Source: Pipra filicauda
Taxonomy: Eukaryota; Chordata; Aves; Passeriformes; Pipridae
Assembly: GCF_003945595.2 (NCBI RefSeq)
Contig: NW_024103874.1
Location: 2,676,001-2,740,000 of the forward strand
DNA: 64,000 nt
Reading direction: 5' to 3'
Numbering within the stretch: the first letter of the stretch is position 1; every line of letters starts with the position of its first letter. The translations under genes and the position numbers were made by a program. The notes beneath the pieces were generated by a model that worked only from the letters and a program-made list of their open reading frames with translations, was not told the origin of the DNA and searched no databases. Shown here in pieces: positions 1-12,900 of the stretch.

Positions 1-3000
1 TGCCGTAATACATTTTAGTTTAGGTGTGTGTGGACTTTTTCCTCCTGGCACTGCTGAGAAAAAGAGTTTTGCTAAAGAAATCCAGCAGTGCAAGAAAGTT
101 TATTGCTATGAAACCTTTAAATCTGGTCAGATAATCTAACAGTTGTCCAGCATGCCTGTGACTGCATTTTGCTGTATAGTTTGAAGATGCAGATGTTTTT
201 ATGCTACCTAGTACTTAGATATTGATGTATATTAATTTTCAACCTACAGTTTAAAAAATCCAAAAAGAAATGTATTATTTTATAAAATGCAATCTTTTTC
301 AGTAACGTATAAACCAACATATTGAAGCTTTCAGGAGGTTCTTTTTTTTTCTATACATTTGGATCTGCATTATGATTAAAATAAAGTGCCTGGTGAAATT
401 AAATTCACATACTTTAAAAGAAGCCATCAATTCCCTTCCTCTCTCACTCTTCCTACACATTATTCATCTGGTATGTGAAAAGCTGTTCTGTGGCTTCCAC
501 ACAAAAGCAAAGTGAAAAGAAAGCCAAGGATGTTTTAGTCAAATAACGATTATTTTCAGGATCCTTTTAAAGCACAAAACAAAATGTTCTCCATATATTG
601 TGAAAATATATAGGTGCTTTCAGATATATACCAGAAAGCCATTATGTTAAGAGCACATTATTCAGATTTTAAAGGCAAGAACTAAACACTTAAAAAACGC
701 CAGAATTACGGTTGTCTGTGAAATCTTCCCTTGGTTCCTTGTGCATTGTGATGCAGCCTTAAAGTGCACATCACGCACTCTTGTCTCCAGTAATCTGTGA
801 AGGCAGAAGTTATTCATACATTCTGAAGCTTTTCTGTAGTGCCCATCACTGCAGTACCTGCTCCACTAAAGCTCTGGGTAGTGTGGGGCTGGGGTGTCCA
901 CTCCACAGATCTGAGGAGTGTGCAGAGCATCAGAGAGGGATTTAAAAACGCTGATTTTGGTTGCCTCACTTGAGACGTGTTTACTGTGATTTTCCAGACC
1001 CATTAGATAAGGCAGTACTTTATGTGCTTGGAGAATAATGGCTTACTGAATTCTCTTGTGGGTTCTTAACTACCTGAAGATTTACATCTCAGCTGTAGGT
1101 TGAAGATGAGCACCTTGTTCAAGTGACTTACTCTTTCCCCCCCCCAAGCAGTCTGGCAGAGGAAGGAGAGAGAACCCAGTTCTCCAAGACCTTCTCCATC
1201 TTCCTTTTTCCACACTTCCCTGCCCCATTCCCAACTTCTGCAGCAAAGCCATTATACAGTTTCTCAGGGAATGCCTATAGAACACTGCACTAAGATTATG
1301 TAGCTCACAAGAGGCATGTAAGAGTTCTAGTAAAGACTTCAGAATATAAATTAAAGCAGCCCCAGACCCTCTGCCACGAAGATCAACATCTGTTTTGTCA
1401 GATCTACTGCAGAGAATAACAGGGTAACCAACTGAACCAGCATGGGAATGAAGGGGAAACCTTTCCCAGCACCCATCAGGCTTTTTCCAGCAGAGGAATA
1501 GTGTCTGAAATCTTGGATTCCATTTGGGGTTCTGGAGGACACTGTTTTGAGTTCAGTTTTTTTCATTCTATTTAAATCTCTCCAACTGTTTTGTCTCTCT
1601 TGAAATTTTGGCTCCAGATCTTTCTCGCTCTCTCTTGTATTTCTAATCCTACACTTCCCCATTCCAAGGCACAAATTTTCTTCCCTTCAGTCTAAGTGTG
1701 GGACAGACTTTTAGGACACGTGCTTTGAAGGCAAAGCCAATTAAGAAGTTGTTCTGCCTTTAGCTGTTTGCTTTCATTCCCACTTGTACTTCATCATCCT
1801 GCACTCAGCTGCTTGTCCTCAATTTTTGCCCACTGAATGGTTTCTGAGGCAATGTTGGGAAGTGTAGCATTGAAATAACCCAGGTTAAGAGGACCCTTGG
1901 AAAAAGAAGTTGAATTATACACATTAAAGGGTTAACATCTTTTTAAAGTAAGCCTGGAAAAAGTATGTTAATCTCCCTTTAAATGAACAATATATTTTTT
2001 TGCCATTGGATTTATAGTGTTGGTCAATAGATTGAATCTATAACTTGTAATTCCTAGTAGTGCCAGTCTTTATACCTTAATAATCTATAGTGGCTATGCT
2101 GAAAGCATTAAGTGTTATACATAAGAGCATGCTATGAATGCTTATTATTATTGATATTATGAGTTGATAAATTATACTCGATTAATTTATGGATCTCAAA
2201 TGTGTGGAAATATCTTGTCCACCACCAACTCCTTGTTTCTGCTGGAAATTTGACACTATTTTGCAAAGGAACCCGGAGCAAACAGAATGTGATTTACATA
2301 AATTGTGGAGGGTTGAAAAGGAGCTGATTTATAGTAAACCTCATGGGGTTTATTTAAATAAATACCATTGTAGTATTTACTTCAGCATGGCCTTGTCACA
2401 GTTAAAATTGCCCAGTACAACATCAGCCTTGTGTGACTGGAACACTTTTCCTCACTCTCCTGGTGCTGTTTGAGGTGAACAAGTAAAAGATTTCCACTTT
2501 TGTGTGAGTATTTTCCTGCTCTGTGGTTTCAACCTAAACACTTGGCAGGCTGTTGTGGTGAAGCAGAGAGTGGAGTACGAAGCTGTTTGGAGGGAGAAAT
2601 CTCTTTACCTGGGGAAATAAAAATGTTTTTCTTAATGGATGGGCATCATCTGAAATCTGATGAAGCACATGAAGGATGGGAATCCCAGAGGCCTGTGTGG
2701 TGAACTGAATTAGCTTTGCAGTTTGGTTTGGAGCAGCCATTTTACCTCAGCATTGCACTTTGCTTTTGCTATTTCCAATCTCTAAAAGTGATGTCTAGGA
2801 GAGGTAACTTTGCAATGGCGGGATATTTTCCATCCCTTTTTCCCCCTGGGAAAACCTTCTCATTGTTTCCAAGAATTGGAAGAAAAAGATTGTATTTTAG
2901 CATAAAATTTTTGAAAATTGTTTGCATTTTTCATGGCACAGGAAATACTGTTAGTATTTCTTATGTTTGTGTTTATGAAAGCACTTTTATATGATGTACA

Positions 3001-3599
3001 TTTTTTTAACTTACTTTGTGCTGGAGAGTCCTGTGGCAGAGCCTTAGTAGATATAATCAGTAATAGATCCCCTGATTTCATAAGAGCTGGAACAATTTAT
3101 AACACTGATAGTGAATCTGCCCTTGGAAAATTCTTTTTGAAAGTGCTTAGTTGTTTGTGGTAGGAAAAAGTTTTGTGGTTAAAATACTGGGCTAAGGAAA
3201 GGGTCTGTTCTTTATCCAGTTCTTCAAAACTTTGGAAAAATCATTAAAATCTGAGCCTCAGTCTGTTTTGTAAAGTTTGACTAGCCTCTTTTAAAATATT
3301 TAAATTGCAATCTCTTCAGAAAAAAATATTCTTATTTATTAATTATTATCTTGGTTGTTTTTCCAGCTTGTTTCTTGGAGTTAATATACGGCTCTAAAAA
3401 TACCCCAAACTTGCCCTGCAGCTTTTACAACGATATTCTTTGAATTCTAAGAGGCAAATTGCAAAAAAACCTCCAACCTTCTTACTTGGCACCACTCTAG
3501 AGCCCATCAGTGTGGTTGAGGCTGAGCCACATCCAGACAGGGGCTGGTTTGCTGGGAGTAGTGATCACACAATAATCATGTTATGACAGAGATGTAAAA

Positions 3600-3860
3600 C
3601 AAGAATGAAGATGTCAGAGCTACCTAGCAGCGAGTGTAAATTTAATCTTAAGATAAAAGCATATCAAATATACCCTGGTGGCTTATTGCCAGGGATGCTA
3701 ATTGGAAAAAGCTGTATTATGCAAAGCCATTTGTTCCAAATGGCTCTTCAGGGACCAGGGTAAGGAGGAGTTTCCCCTGTGTGGTTTGGTCTTGTTTACA
3801 GAGGTTGTTAATATTTGCATAACCATCTCGGTGAAAAAATGTGTCAAGTGAATAAAAGAG
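3600..3860. promoter_or_regulatory. Candidate enhancer-like block with NFI palindrome and E-box inverted repeat
   Basis: A dense cluster of binding-site-like words. TGGC-N5-GCCA at 3679-3691 matches the core of the nuclear factor I palindrome. TAATTG lies at about 3700, and an octamer-like ATGCAAA at 3719-3725. A perfect 9-bp inverted repeat with a 3-base spacer runs from 3725 to 3745 (AGCCATTTG, TTC, CAAATGGCT) and contains two E-boxes facing each other. An AATATTTGCAT word follows near 3810. No open frame explains this structure. That it is an enhancer is inference; the motifs are seen directly. Confidence 0.35.
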
Positions 3861-6800
3861 ACTTAAATGTAACTCTGGAAATTTCGGTTTTCAATGAAAG
3901 AAAACATTTCAGGGAAAAGCTGTAAATTGCAGATGCTGTCAGTAGTAGAATATTACAGTTCCCCTCATGTAGCCTGGATCACTGTCTTCAGGACAAGGCA
4001 TAGAGATAAATAATTTTGGACTCAGTAAATGACTGCTTTATCAACCAGCAACTTTAGAACCCACAAAAAAAGGTACAATCCTGAATTTCATCTGGAGTGG
4101 TGCCCAGGGCTCGGTTCAGAAGGGTGTTAGGGGGTAACAGCCAAAACATAACTGTATTTTAGAGGGATAGGAGGCCCAGTGCATCCCTGTGCTTAATTTC
4201 TAGAAAAGGAACTATGTTAAAATGAGGTTTTTAGGTAAAAAAGGAAACCCTAAAATAGACAGTCCAAAAAGTGAGATGCCTACAAGATGCCTTTAAGATG
4301 ATAAAAATAGAGTGTATTTGAAACCCAGGAGAAATATATGCCCACAACTCAGGATAGAGCTGTCATAAAACACAAGGAATGGCAATGGGAAAGTTAAGGA
4401 GATGCTGGAGGGAAAAGGTTGGTATTCAAAAATTAAAGTTTACCAAAATGAAGGTAGAAACTCTGTGCATCTTTCTCATTTCCCCTTCCCTAGCACTGAA
4501 ATGGTGCTGAATAGCTCCTGTGACAGGGAAGGAGCCTCCTGCCAAAGGCACTGCCAGGAATGTCCTCTCTATTAAACACTCATCCATCCATTGTCTTAAG
4601 ACTCCAATGGACACTGCAGATGATAGTCATACCTTTCAAAGTAAATTAAATTTCTTGTATCCCTTTTACTCCAAGAGGATAAATGAAGCCCAGAGGGAAG
4701 AGAAAGTTTGCTCAAGGCCACCAGACAAGTCAGTGGCAGGACTGCACAAAGAAAAAATCAGCAGTTCTCCCAGGTTTGGGATCTCTTGGCCCGTGCACAA
4801 GACAATCTTGATGAACAGTGACACAAGAAATGTAAATAATGTCCAATTTATGGATTATTGTCTGAAAAAACCCCACACTGAAGCATAAATCCCATAAAAC
4901 TTGTGATTGAATCCTGAGCTGGCAACACTGTGTGTGTTAGAAGATTAATAATATTTTTCTGCTAAGGATTTACTGAAAAATAAGTGAGCTGCCCCTTAGC
5001 AACACCTTCCCTGCTCCATCCACCAAAGCCAGCTCTGCCATGGAGCTCTCAGCCACACCAACACCTGTGTTACCACATGTCATTACACATAAATAATGCA
5101 TCTTTGAAGTGTCAGGTTTGGGAATTGAGAATGAGGAGTTGTTGGAATCATTTCCCCAGGTCGGCAGGTGAGGGTGCACAAGCTGTCGGCTCAAATGGAG
5201 CTGCTTCCAGCCTGGAATGCTCTGGGAATTAACTTTGTCAGAGGGCTTTTGCTTATCAGAAGCCAAACAACACAAAGCTAATAGTATCACAGTGTCCAGC
5301 AAAGAAAAACCTGTTAATTCCCTGATAAATCCATGAGAAGTCACTGAGAGGTCGTGGGCAGTTCCACCACATCCTTTCTGCCTGTGGTGCGATGGAAAAC
5401 CAGGAAGGCCTGAGGAAGGGAACCGTGTGCCTCGTGCCACAGCAGCTCCTGGAAGCCCCTCTTTGCCCTGGCATCTCAGTGACATTCTCCTCCTCAGTGT
5501 CACTCAGCTCCCAACAGGGCCAGAGCAGAGGGATTCTTGCTCTCATTCTGCAGGGAAGGTGCACGTGAAGCTTTGTTGTCCCTGTCAGGGCTGTCTGGAA
5601 GTACCTGCTTTTCCATCTCAGCTCCTAAGTTCCAGAGAAGCTGTGCAAGCAGACACCTCAGCCCAGCGCATGTCTGAGATGTGAACCTGCCCCATGGGCA
5701 CAGTTAGGACCATTATGCAAAGTGGGTAACCAAAAACCAAAAAATCTCTAATTAAACATCAGTTTGCTGTTATGCAGCGAGTAGAACTGTATCAGTTTAT
5801 AAATAGTGTCCATGGATCTTCCCTGCTGGATGACACAGGATTACTGCTGGGCAATTTTTGCAGCTCTTTGAAATCCTGCAAAATGAGGCATCATCAGACA
5901 GCACAGAAAGAGATGACAAAGAGAGGAGAAGCCCGGATAGAGACAGAAATATGAGACTGGCCTTATTAACACAAAGATGAATTTTAACCTGCAAATACAG
6001 GTTTGAAAACTGCAAACGTGATCTCCCATTATTTAAATACCACAATCCTTTCTCCAGCCATCCTGCCTTCAAAGATGTTCCAGTTTTAATAGATTATCTG
6101 ACATTTAAAAATAAAAGTGTGGAGAGAGTTGCTAATATATTTAGACTGGGAAGCTTCATTTTGGTCATCTCTGCCTCCAGCTTCCTCTTAAAACATTTAA
6201 TAGAGCCTCATTCCTCTTGGCTTCTATGAAGTGGGGATTTTAATTTATTTATGCTGATGAGGAACTTTTCAATATCCTCTTCCCCTCTTGTCACCATTAC
6301 AGAGAAGAGGGCAATGATTTTTAGAGGAAACTGTTTTTTATCTAGAACATGCAAAATTAAAAAGATACTGGAAAATGCAGCATAATTCAGGCTCACAGCA
6401 CTCTGGAGACCTAGTTAAAGAATACCTGTTAATGGATTAATTTGTCATGCTCCACATGTGCAGAGGGATGTATTTCAGGGAATATATAGACCTACAGTAT
6501 AAAATCAATTTCAGAAGTAATGTGATGAAATGGTGGAAGCTTGACCTGATGAAAGTACTAATTTGTTTGAATATCCCATGATTTGTTAAATATACAACCA
6601 ATGCTCAACTTCACCCCTTGCACAGTGGTTGAAGAGGAAAGTGTGAGTAAGCTGACAGTTCTTGTAATATTTAATGCAGCCAGCCCCCTCTCTACCTTCT
6701 GCTTCTGCTTAATCTATTTATGTATAACTTTGCTACCAGCTATTGCTTTAAATCTAAAATAAAGGACAGGGTTAATTCATAGGAAGGATGGGTCTCTCCA

Positions 6801-8062
6801 TCCTGTGTTCCCTTGAGGTGCTTGTGCCAACTTTCTCCAGATTTGTGCACCAGAGTCCTTCAGATTTACTCCTTCTCTGTTCTTTAATTCTTTCTACAGA
6901 AACTTCATCTCCCTGCCCAGAAAATCTTGAGGTTTTCTTAGAAGTCATGTAACTTAAATTAAACCAGGGGTTATTGAACCTTTATGACTCACTTTACCAA
7001 GCTCTGCTGAATAACCATGTGGGCCAGAAAATTTAATTAATTTCTATTGTCTATTTGCAAAATCTATTAATGTTCTTCCAGAAGAAATGAGCTCTGTCAC
7101 TCACAGAAAACTGAGCTATCAGACCCTAATGTTATTTTTGCAGCACTGTATTTTTTTTGCCAAAATTAGATCTCAGTCTATGGCAAGATTATCCAGACAT
7201 GATCACCAGGCACCACTACCTGGCAGCACTTTGGAAAGATGAACAAATATATTCAAGTATCAGAAACCTTCAGAATTTCTGTTTTTTACTTTTGGAGAAT
7301 AAGCCTTGAAAATTTGATCCATGTGCAGCCTAAGGCTTCAAAAACCAGACAACCAAGGAGATCCATCCCTGTCCCTTGCCCCTCTTCCATTGTAAAAAAA
7401 ATAAAGGGAGGGGATACTTGGAATTTTCAAGACGATGTTACGATTCAGATATCTAGCAATGGTGATAAAGCTAAAGGAGTTTTTTTCTACATATTTGCAA
7501 GTCAAAAGTCTTCTCCCTTTTTTTCAGTGCCAGAGAAATCAGGCTGGGCCTATTTTTGTGGCCCAGTAGATTTTACCTGGGTGTTACCCCTGCACTGCCA
7601 TGGAGAGTCAGCAAAAAACACTACACAGAGTGGGGAAAAACAGCAGGATCCTCTCACCTCTCCCATTACCCCAGATAATGAGAACTTTTCCCAGCTTTTC
7701 TTATTTGTCTCAGGAAGATGAAAGATAGGTGGTAACTCCCTTTCAATACAGCGTTTAACGATCGTCTGGAAGGTGAGAAGTGAGATACTTGGGCACAGTG
7801 AAACCCCCGAACCAGCAACTGCAGCAATCTGCAAATGCAGGAGGCAATTTATCCCAAAAGACAGACCATATTATTTTCTTCTGAGCATACAATTGTACAG
7901 CAACTTAAAATACCATTATCAATGCAGATACAAATATGTATCTGTCATTCCATAACTACTGAAAAACAGTTTGATGCTTGTTCCACTGAGCTACTTTATT
8001 TTTTTTTTCGGACTAGTTTCCATCCCTGAATAACATTTAGATTTTAGAGACCATCTATAAAT

Positions 8063-8075
8063 GGGGGGCGGGGGG
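8063..8075 (+). other. G-rich box G6-C-G6 (Sp1/KLF-like)
   Basis: Two runs of six G are separated by one C in otherwise AT-rich DNA (flanks TATAAAT and TAATATA). The core GGGGCGGGG matches the GC-box recognised by Sp1/KLF factors. It does not meet the usual four-run G-quadruplex pattern. A closely similar tract lies at 9888. Confidence 0.4.
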
Positions 8076-9887
8076 TAATATATAAATTACTCACATTGCA
8101 TCTGTATTCTGGTCTACAAAGGTCTAGTCTACATAGTTCTGGTCTACCTAGTTCTCACTTTTCTCTCAGTTGGGAATGGAGTTGGATTCATAAGCAAAGC
8201 AAGAAGCAGCCCTCCCCATACCCTGAAAGACAGAGCCCCGTTTGAGAGGGCAGAAAATCCCAGGAAATTTGCACTGGACATTGCTGGAGATTCAAAACAG
8301 CATTTGAAAGATGCTCGTGAAATTCTTTGAATGAAATGTTGAACAGGGATCTAAAAATGAACTTTGGTTATTCAAAGTAAACAGTATAGAAAGAAAATTA
8401 GTATTGTAAGAAGAGAAAGGAGCTGATTGCTTTTTATGTTTCTGCTCATTAAAAGTGTGATTAAATTGAGAAGCAAGATAAGGTAGACCATGTGTCGTGT
8501 ATTTGCACTGAAGATAGCCAGGCAGCAGCATGTTTGACTTCAAACTAAATTCCCCTGTAGCTGTGCATCCTAGTAGGGCTTGATTTTATTAAATGTCATG
8601 CTAGAAACTATTACTTTGCTGTGTTTGTATGAAGTAGCTGCTGGTGCCATCCCATCTGTGCCTCAACCCTCATTAGCCCCTGCTCTCCTTTTCTGCAAAG
8701 ATTAATCTATTTTGAGAAGAATCATGGCAAGAAATGATGCTTGTTTAGCGAGGTCTCATTCTGCAAACTGAGAAGCGTGGAACTGTCCTTCTGTTTGCAC
8801 TAATTTAAGGCCACAGTGTCAAAGGGGGATGATTAACTGAGCCTGCACAAAGGCATGGACTGGCAATGCTGCTGTTGCTGGTGTGGCTGAGCGGTTCCAC
8901 ACGTAGTGAGAGCTGCCCAAGAGCAGCTATTATGTGATTCATACCTACAACTGTGGCAACTGTAGCTCAAATTTGGGCTAAATATGCACGTGCTGCTGTA
9001 CAGCTGCACACTACAGTCATTGAAGATGTTTTCCTGACGGTCAGTGCAGACATTCTGCACCCCATTCACGTTTGTGAAACACCCCGGTTACCTGTTTGTG
9101 CACCTTCAGCTCTCTTGCACTCCAGACCTCACAACCTCCATCGTGTTCAGAGCAAGATAAGGTGTTGTGTCACTGGGCAGCTCTGGGGAACTCCCTCAGC
9201 CTGTGACCACAGTCAGAATTTGCTGGGTCCAGGATTTAGCTAAAGAACCTAAAGGCAGAGTGCTGGATCAATATTCAGAGGTGAAGGTTCTTCCAGCACT
9301 GGATGAACCTGAGACAGGTCACACTGCACGTTCTGCTTTAGCTTCCCTGCCCTGTAAAGCACTTGAGTGTATCATTACAAAACACTGTTATGTAAGACTC
9401 GGCTGTTAAGTTAAATTAATAACTGGCAAACATGATACAAATACATGATGCTGAGCTATTTCATGTGGGTTTTTTAGATAACCCTTAATGACCATAGAGC
9501 ATCCAGGTTGATGTGTAGGACAAGATGGTGAGGACCACTTGACTGAAGAGTTTGTGTGTCTAAAGTGGCTTTTCAGTTGCCATGGTAAAATTTATTTGCT
9601 GAGTGCCAAAGAGCATCATGGAAGAAGAGAGTTGTTTTCCTTCTTAAATGGTCAAAACATAAGTTAAACCTGCCTTTAGGCAGGCTCAGTGTATCCTGAG
9701 GCCACCCTGGAACGTTTTCAAAAAATTAAAGAGGTTTGCAATTTAAACAGGAACATGTGGGGTGTTTTTTTCAGCTGGCTTATGCCAGTTTTGGCTTGGG
9801 AGATGCTCAACTGTCAAAGCTTTTCACTTTTAATGTTGCCTAAATACAAAGTAGCACTGCCCTTCTCCCCTTGCCCTTCTGCCTAAT

Positions 9888-9911
9888 GGGGGGGCGGGGG
9901 CAAGGAGGGGG
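9888..9911 (+). other. G-rich tract, potential G-quadruplex with GC-box
   Basis: The tract reads G7-C-G5, then CAAGGA, then G5. It can supply four runs of at least three G with loops of 1, 1 and 6 bases, and it contains a GGGGCGGGG box. A purine-rich A/G stretch follows to about 9970. Confidence 0.4.
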
Positions 9912-12900
9912 ACAAAAATAAAGAAAAAAAAAAAGAGGGCAAACAAAAAAAGTCAGAGGGAAAAAAATACCAAGAGAGGTGAGGAGAGCTAAAGAACCCT
10001 CAGTGAGAACAAGTTAACTCTTGTTTACAATCCTATCACTGTGCATTTGGTCACTCGAGCGTTAGAAATATGAACGTTCAAGACAGCACTGTAAGAGATG
10101 CCAAAATTTAACTTCTAACTTGTGCCTTCTCTTGTTTTCTTTGAAAGTCAACTTACATGTTCCCAGCATGAGTTAGATGCATTATTGAGAAGGGGTTAGG
10201 AACAGCCTGGCTGAGCCAGGCACTGGGTTCTGCTGGGCTGTGGCTGCTGGGGAGCTCTGTTGGCTTTACGAGATCTCTGATGCCGACGGTGCTACCCTAA
10301 AATCAAGCTCCCAAACCCTCTCTCACTCTGACCTACATGAGAAGTAGCTATTTTATAATGCAAATCCATATTACCAGCAGGCTCCTTGACTTTTTTTTTT
10401 TGGATTTTAACATGTAGTTATGTAATACAGCATGTAATACTGCACAGACACAGTATAGATACAATACATAGATACAGACTATAGAATATCTGCTGAATTT
10501 GGGGAGGGTGGAGCATGCATGCTCTAGTGCACAAACCAAAAGCCCAAAGAAAAGCAAACACGAGGAGAGGGTGGTCTGTTTTGCTCTGAAAATGGGTTTG
10601 TTCTGCACGAGCCTCACTGGCTGTGGCTGCACAGCACAGGCTCCTGCCCTGTGCAAATCCTCTCCTTGCTGCTCTTGTAGCAGTAGCTGCTGTTGAGAGC
10701 TGAGGTCACTGAGCAGAAGAGATGTGTTCAGAGGCTGGAGCCACCACGTGATGTCTCATTTTGGTTCTTTCTACCCAGACCTATGAGCTGGGGCTCAGGC
10801 AGAGTTGTGTTGGTGTCACATCACCTTCTGGCCCTGCCAGGCTCTGCTGTTCACACCAGGTCTGTGCACTGCTGTGCCTGTACCAGCAGTGCAGGTTTCC
10901 TGCACATCCCCCATGGGCAAATGACCATATTCCTGTCAAATCAGCCAGAGCTGTGATACATTTGGTGCCAGCTCTGTGCTTTTGTGCCAGATCGGTGCCA
11001 ACTGTGAGATGACAGACAAAGCCTGATATGTGCAATTGGTGCAGGAAAATGATACCTGATCCACAAAAACCTTGCAGGAACCAGGCTGACTGATCAGTGT
11101 ATTTTAAACACGTTTGAGAAGGCAGAGTGAATTTCTACTGGATCTACATTTTGTACCATTGGGACCATGATCTTTTTGATCTGATACTAAATGCCCTAAA
11201 ACTTGATTTATTGGATACCAGCCCAAGACTTTGTAAACCAAGGCCTACTTGTGTCTGTATCTTCTAAGGGTTTATCTACCTTGTAGAAGAAAAGTTGTGT
11301 CAGGGAATTGAGCTGCTGTGTCTAATTCCATGCCATGCAAGCATCATGGAAATACACACCTCCTCCCATCCAGCACCCTGCTGATGGAGAGTGCTGCTCA
11401 GCTCTCCATTTTAGAGCTCACAGCCATGCAAATGCTGCAGAATTGGGATTGGGTTACTCAGAGATCTCTAGCACAGTGTCCCCGTTCACTTTACAAATAT
11501 CTTGTCTCCATTTCCTTATTGAAGAAAAACAAAATCATAAGATGCTTTTGATTTTCAGTTTTAAGGATTCTATTTGGATTTTAGAAGGTTTATTGTGAAA
11601 CACATGTGTTGGGCAACACACCCATGTGTTTTTGCAAATATGATCTCTGGGTGATCCCACCAGGAATGCACATAACTCCCACAACTCTGGAGTGAATTCC
11701 TAGAACGGCACCCGGGTGCCATTGATGGTCACATGTGAAGGAAATCACCAAGTGCCAGCACATATCAAGGAAGTAAAGCCTCATGGATCAGGTGCCTGGA
11801 AGCAGGATATGAGCTATTCAGTATAAAATGTCCCTGTAAACTCCTGGGGAGGTGTTCAGTTTGCTGATTTATTGTGACAGGAATTCTCAGTCCTGTGCCC
11901 ACACGAAATGTCACCCCAGCCAGTATCAGTGTCCTCCCTCGTCAGGAAGATCCTGGGGACAGAGTGACACCTGCTCTGCTGATCATGGGGGATTTGGGTG
12001 AGGGTCAGGCTTTGCTGCTCAGCAGCTGGGGAGGTTCTGCTGCTGCTTTAGCTGGGCTTGTTCCTGGGCAGGAAGACAGACCTGTGGTTTTGGGGGCAGT
12101 CAATCCGGTATTCTCAAATTTGCTTCCCTCAGCACAAGCTGGGTGGGCTTCTAGCAAAGATGTGGGGACAACATGCAACTGTGTGGGCAGATGATGCCTT
12201 GTCTATCATCCTGCCTTGTCTCCAAATAAATGTATGCATTGCAGAGCCACTATCTGAACTCATCATCCAAAGGCTACACTGATAGCCAGATGTCAGAATC
12301 ATATTTTTCTGTTCTTTCAAGCTTTTCCCCAGTAGCTTTAAATAGAAGAATAAATTTTCCACAGAGAAAGAATCTTCTATTAATAGCATTAGATCATTTC
12401 AGCACTTGAAAGGAAGAAATTAGTTGAGATTTTTATAGGGTTTTTTTTTTTAAATACTTTAAAAAATATTATAAGTTCTTTTATTGTGCAGGCAAGAGCA
12501 TCCGCCTTCAGAGTTTTAATTACTAGGGAGAAAAAAATTCTCTGAGTTCAAAAAATAAAAATAGTGAATAAGAATATGTGAAATGACTTAAAATAAACAT
12601 CTTCAAACAATCTGGCCCTGTGTGTCAGTTCTTTCTCATGCTTTGATAATCTCATCTCCGTTGTTGAAACAGCCTTACACAGATTGCACAGGAGGCCTGG
12701 AGCTGATTGAAAAGCTGCCTGCTTATCCAGGGCAGAGAATTGCCAATAAGAGGTGATGTTCTGGAGGGCAGTCTCAGCAAATCTCCTCACTGTATTTTCT
12801 CGTAACTGAGAAAATTTGGCCAGTTCCACTCCTGTGATTTCACATTCCAACATCTCTCCTCATTCATTTAAGGAAATGAGAGGAAAACAAGCTGTGTAGG

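Noticed and set aside
4970..5503. 177-codon minus-strand open frame
   Set aside because: No domain, no homology I recognise, and an overlapping open frame on the same strand of equally random composition.
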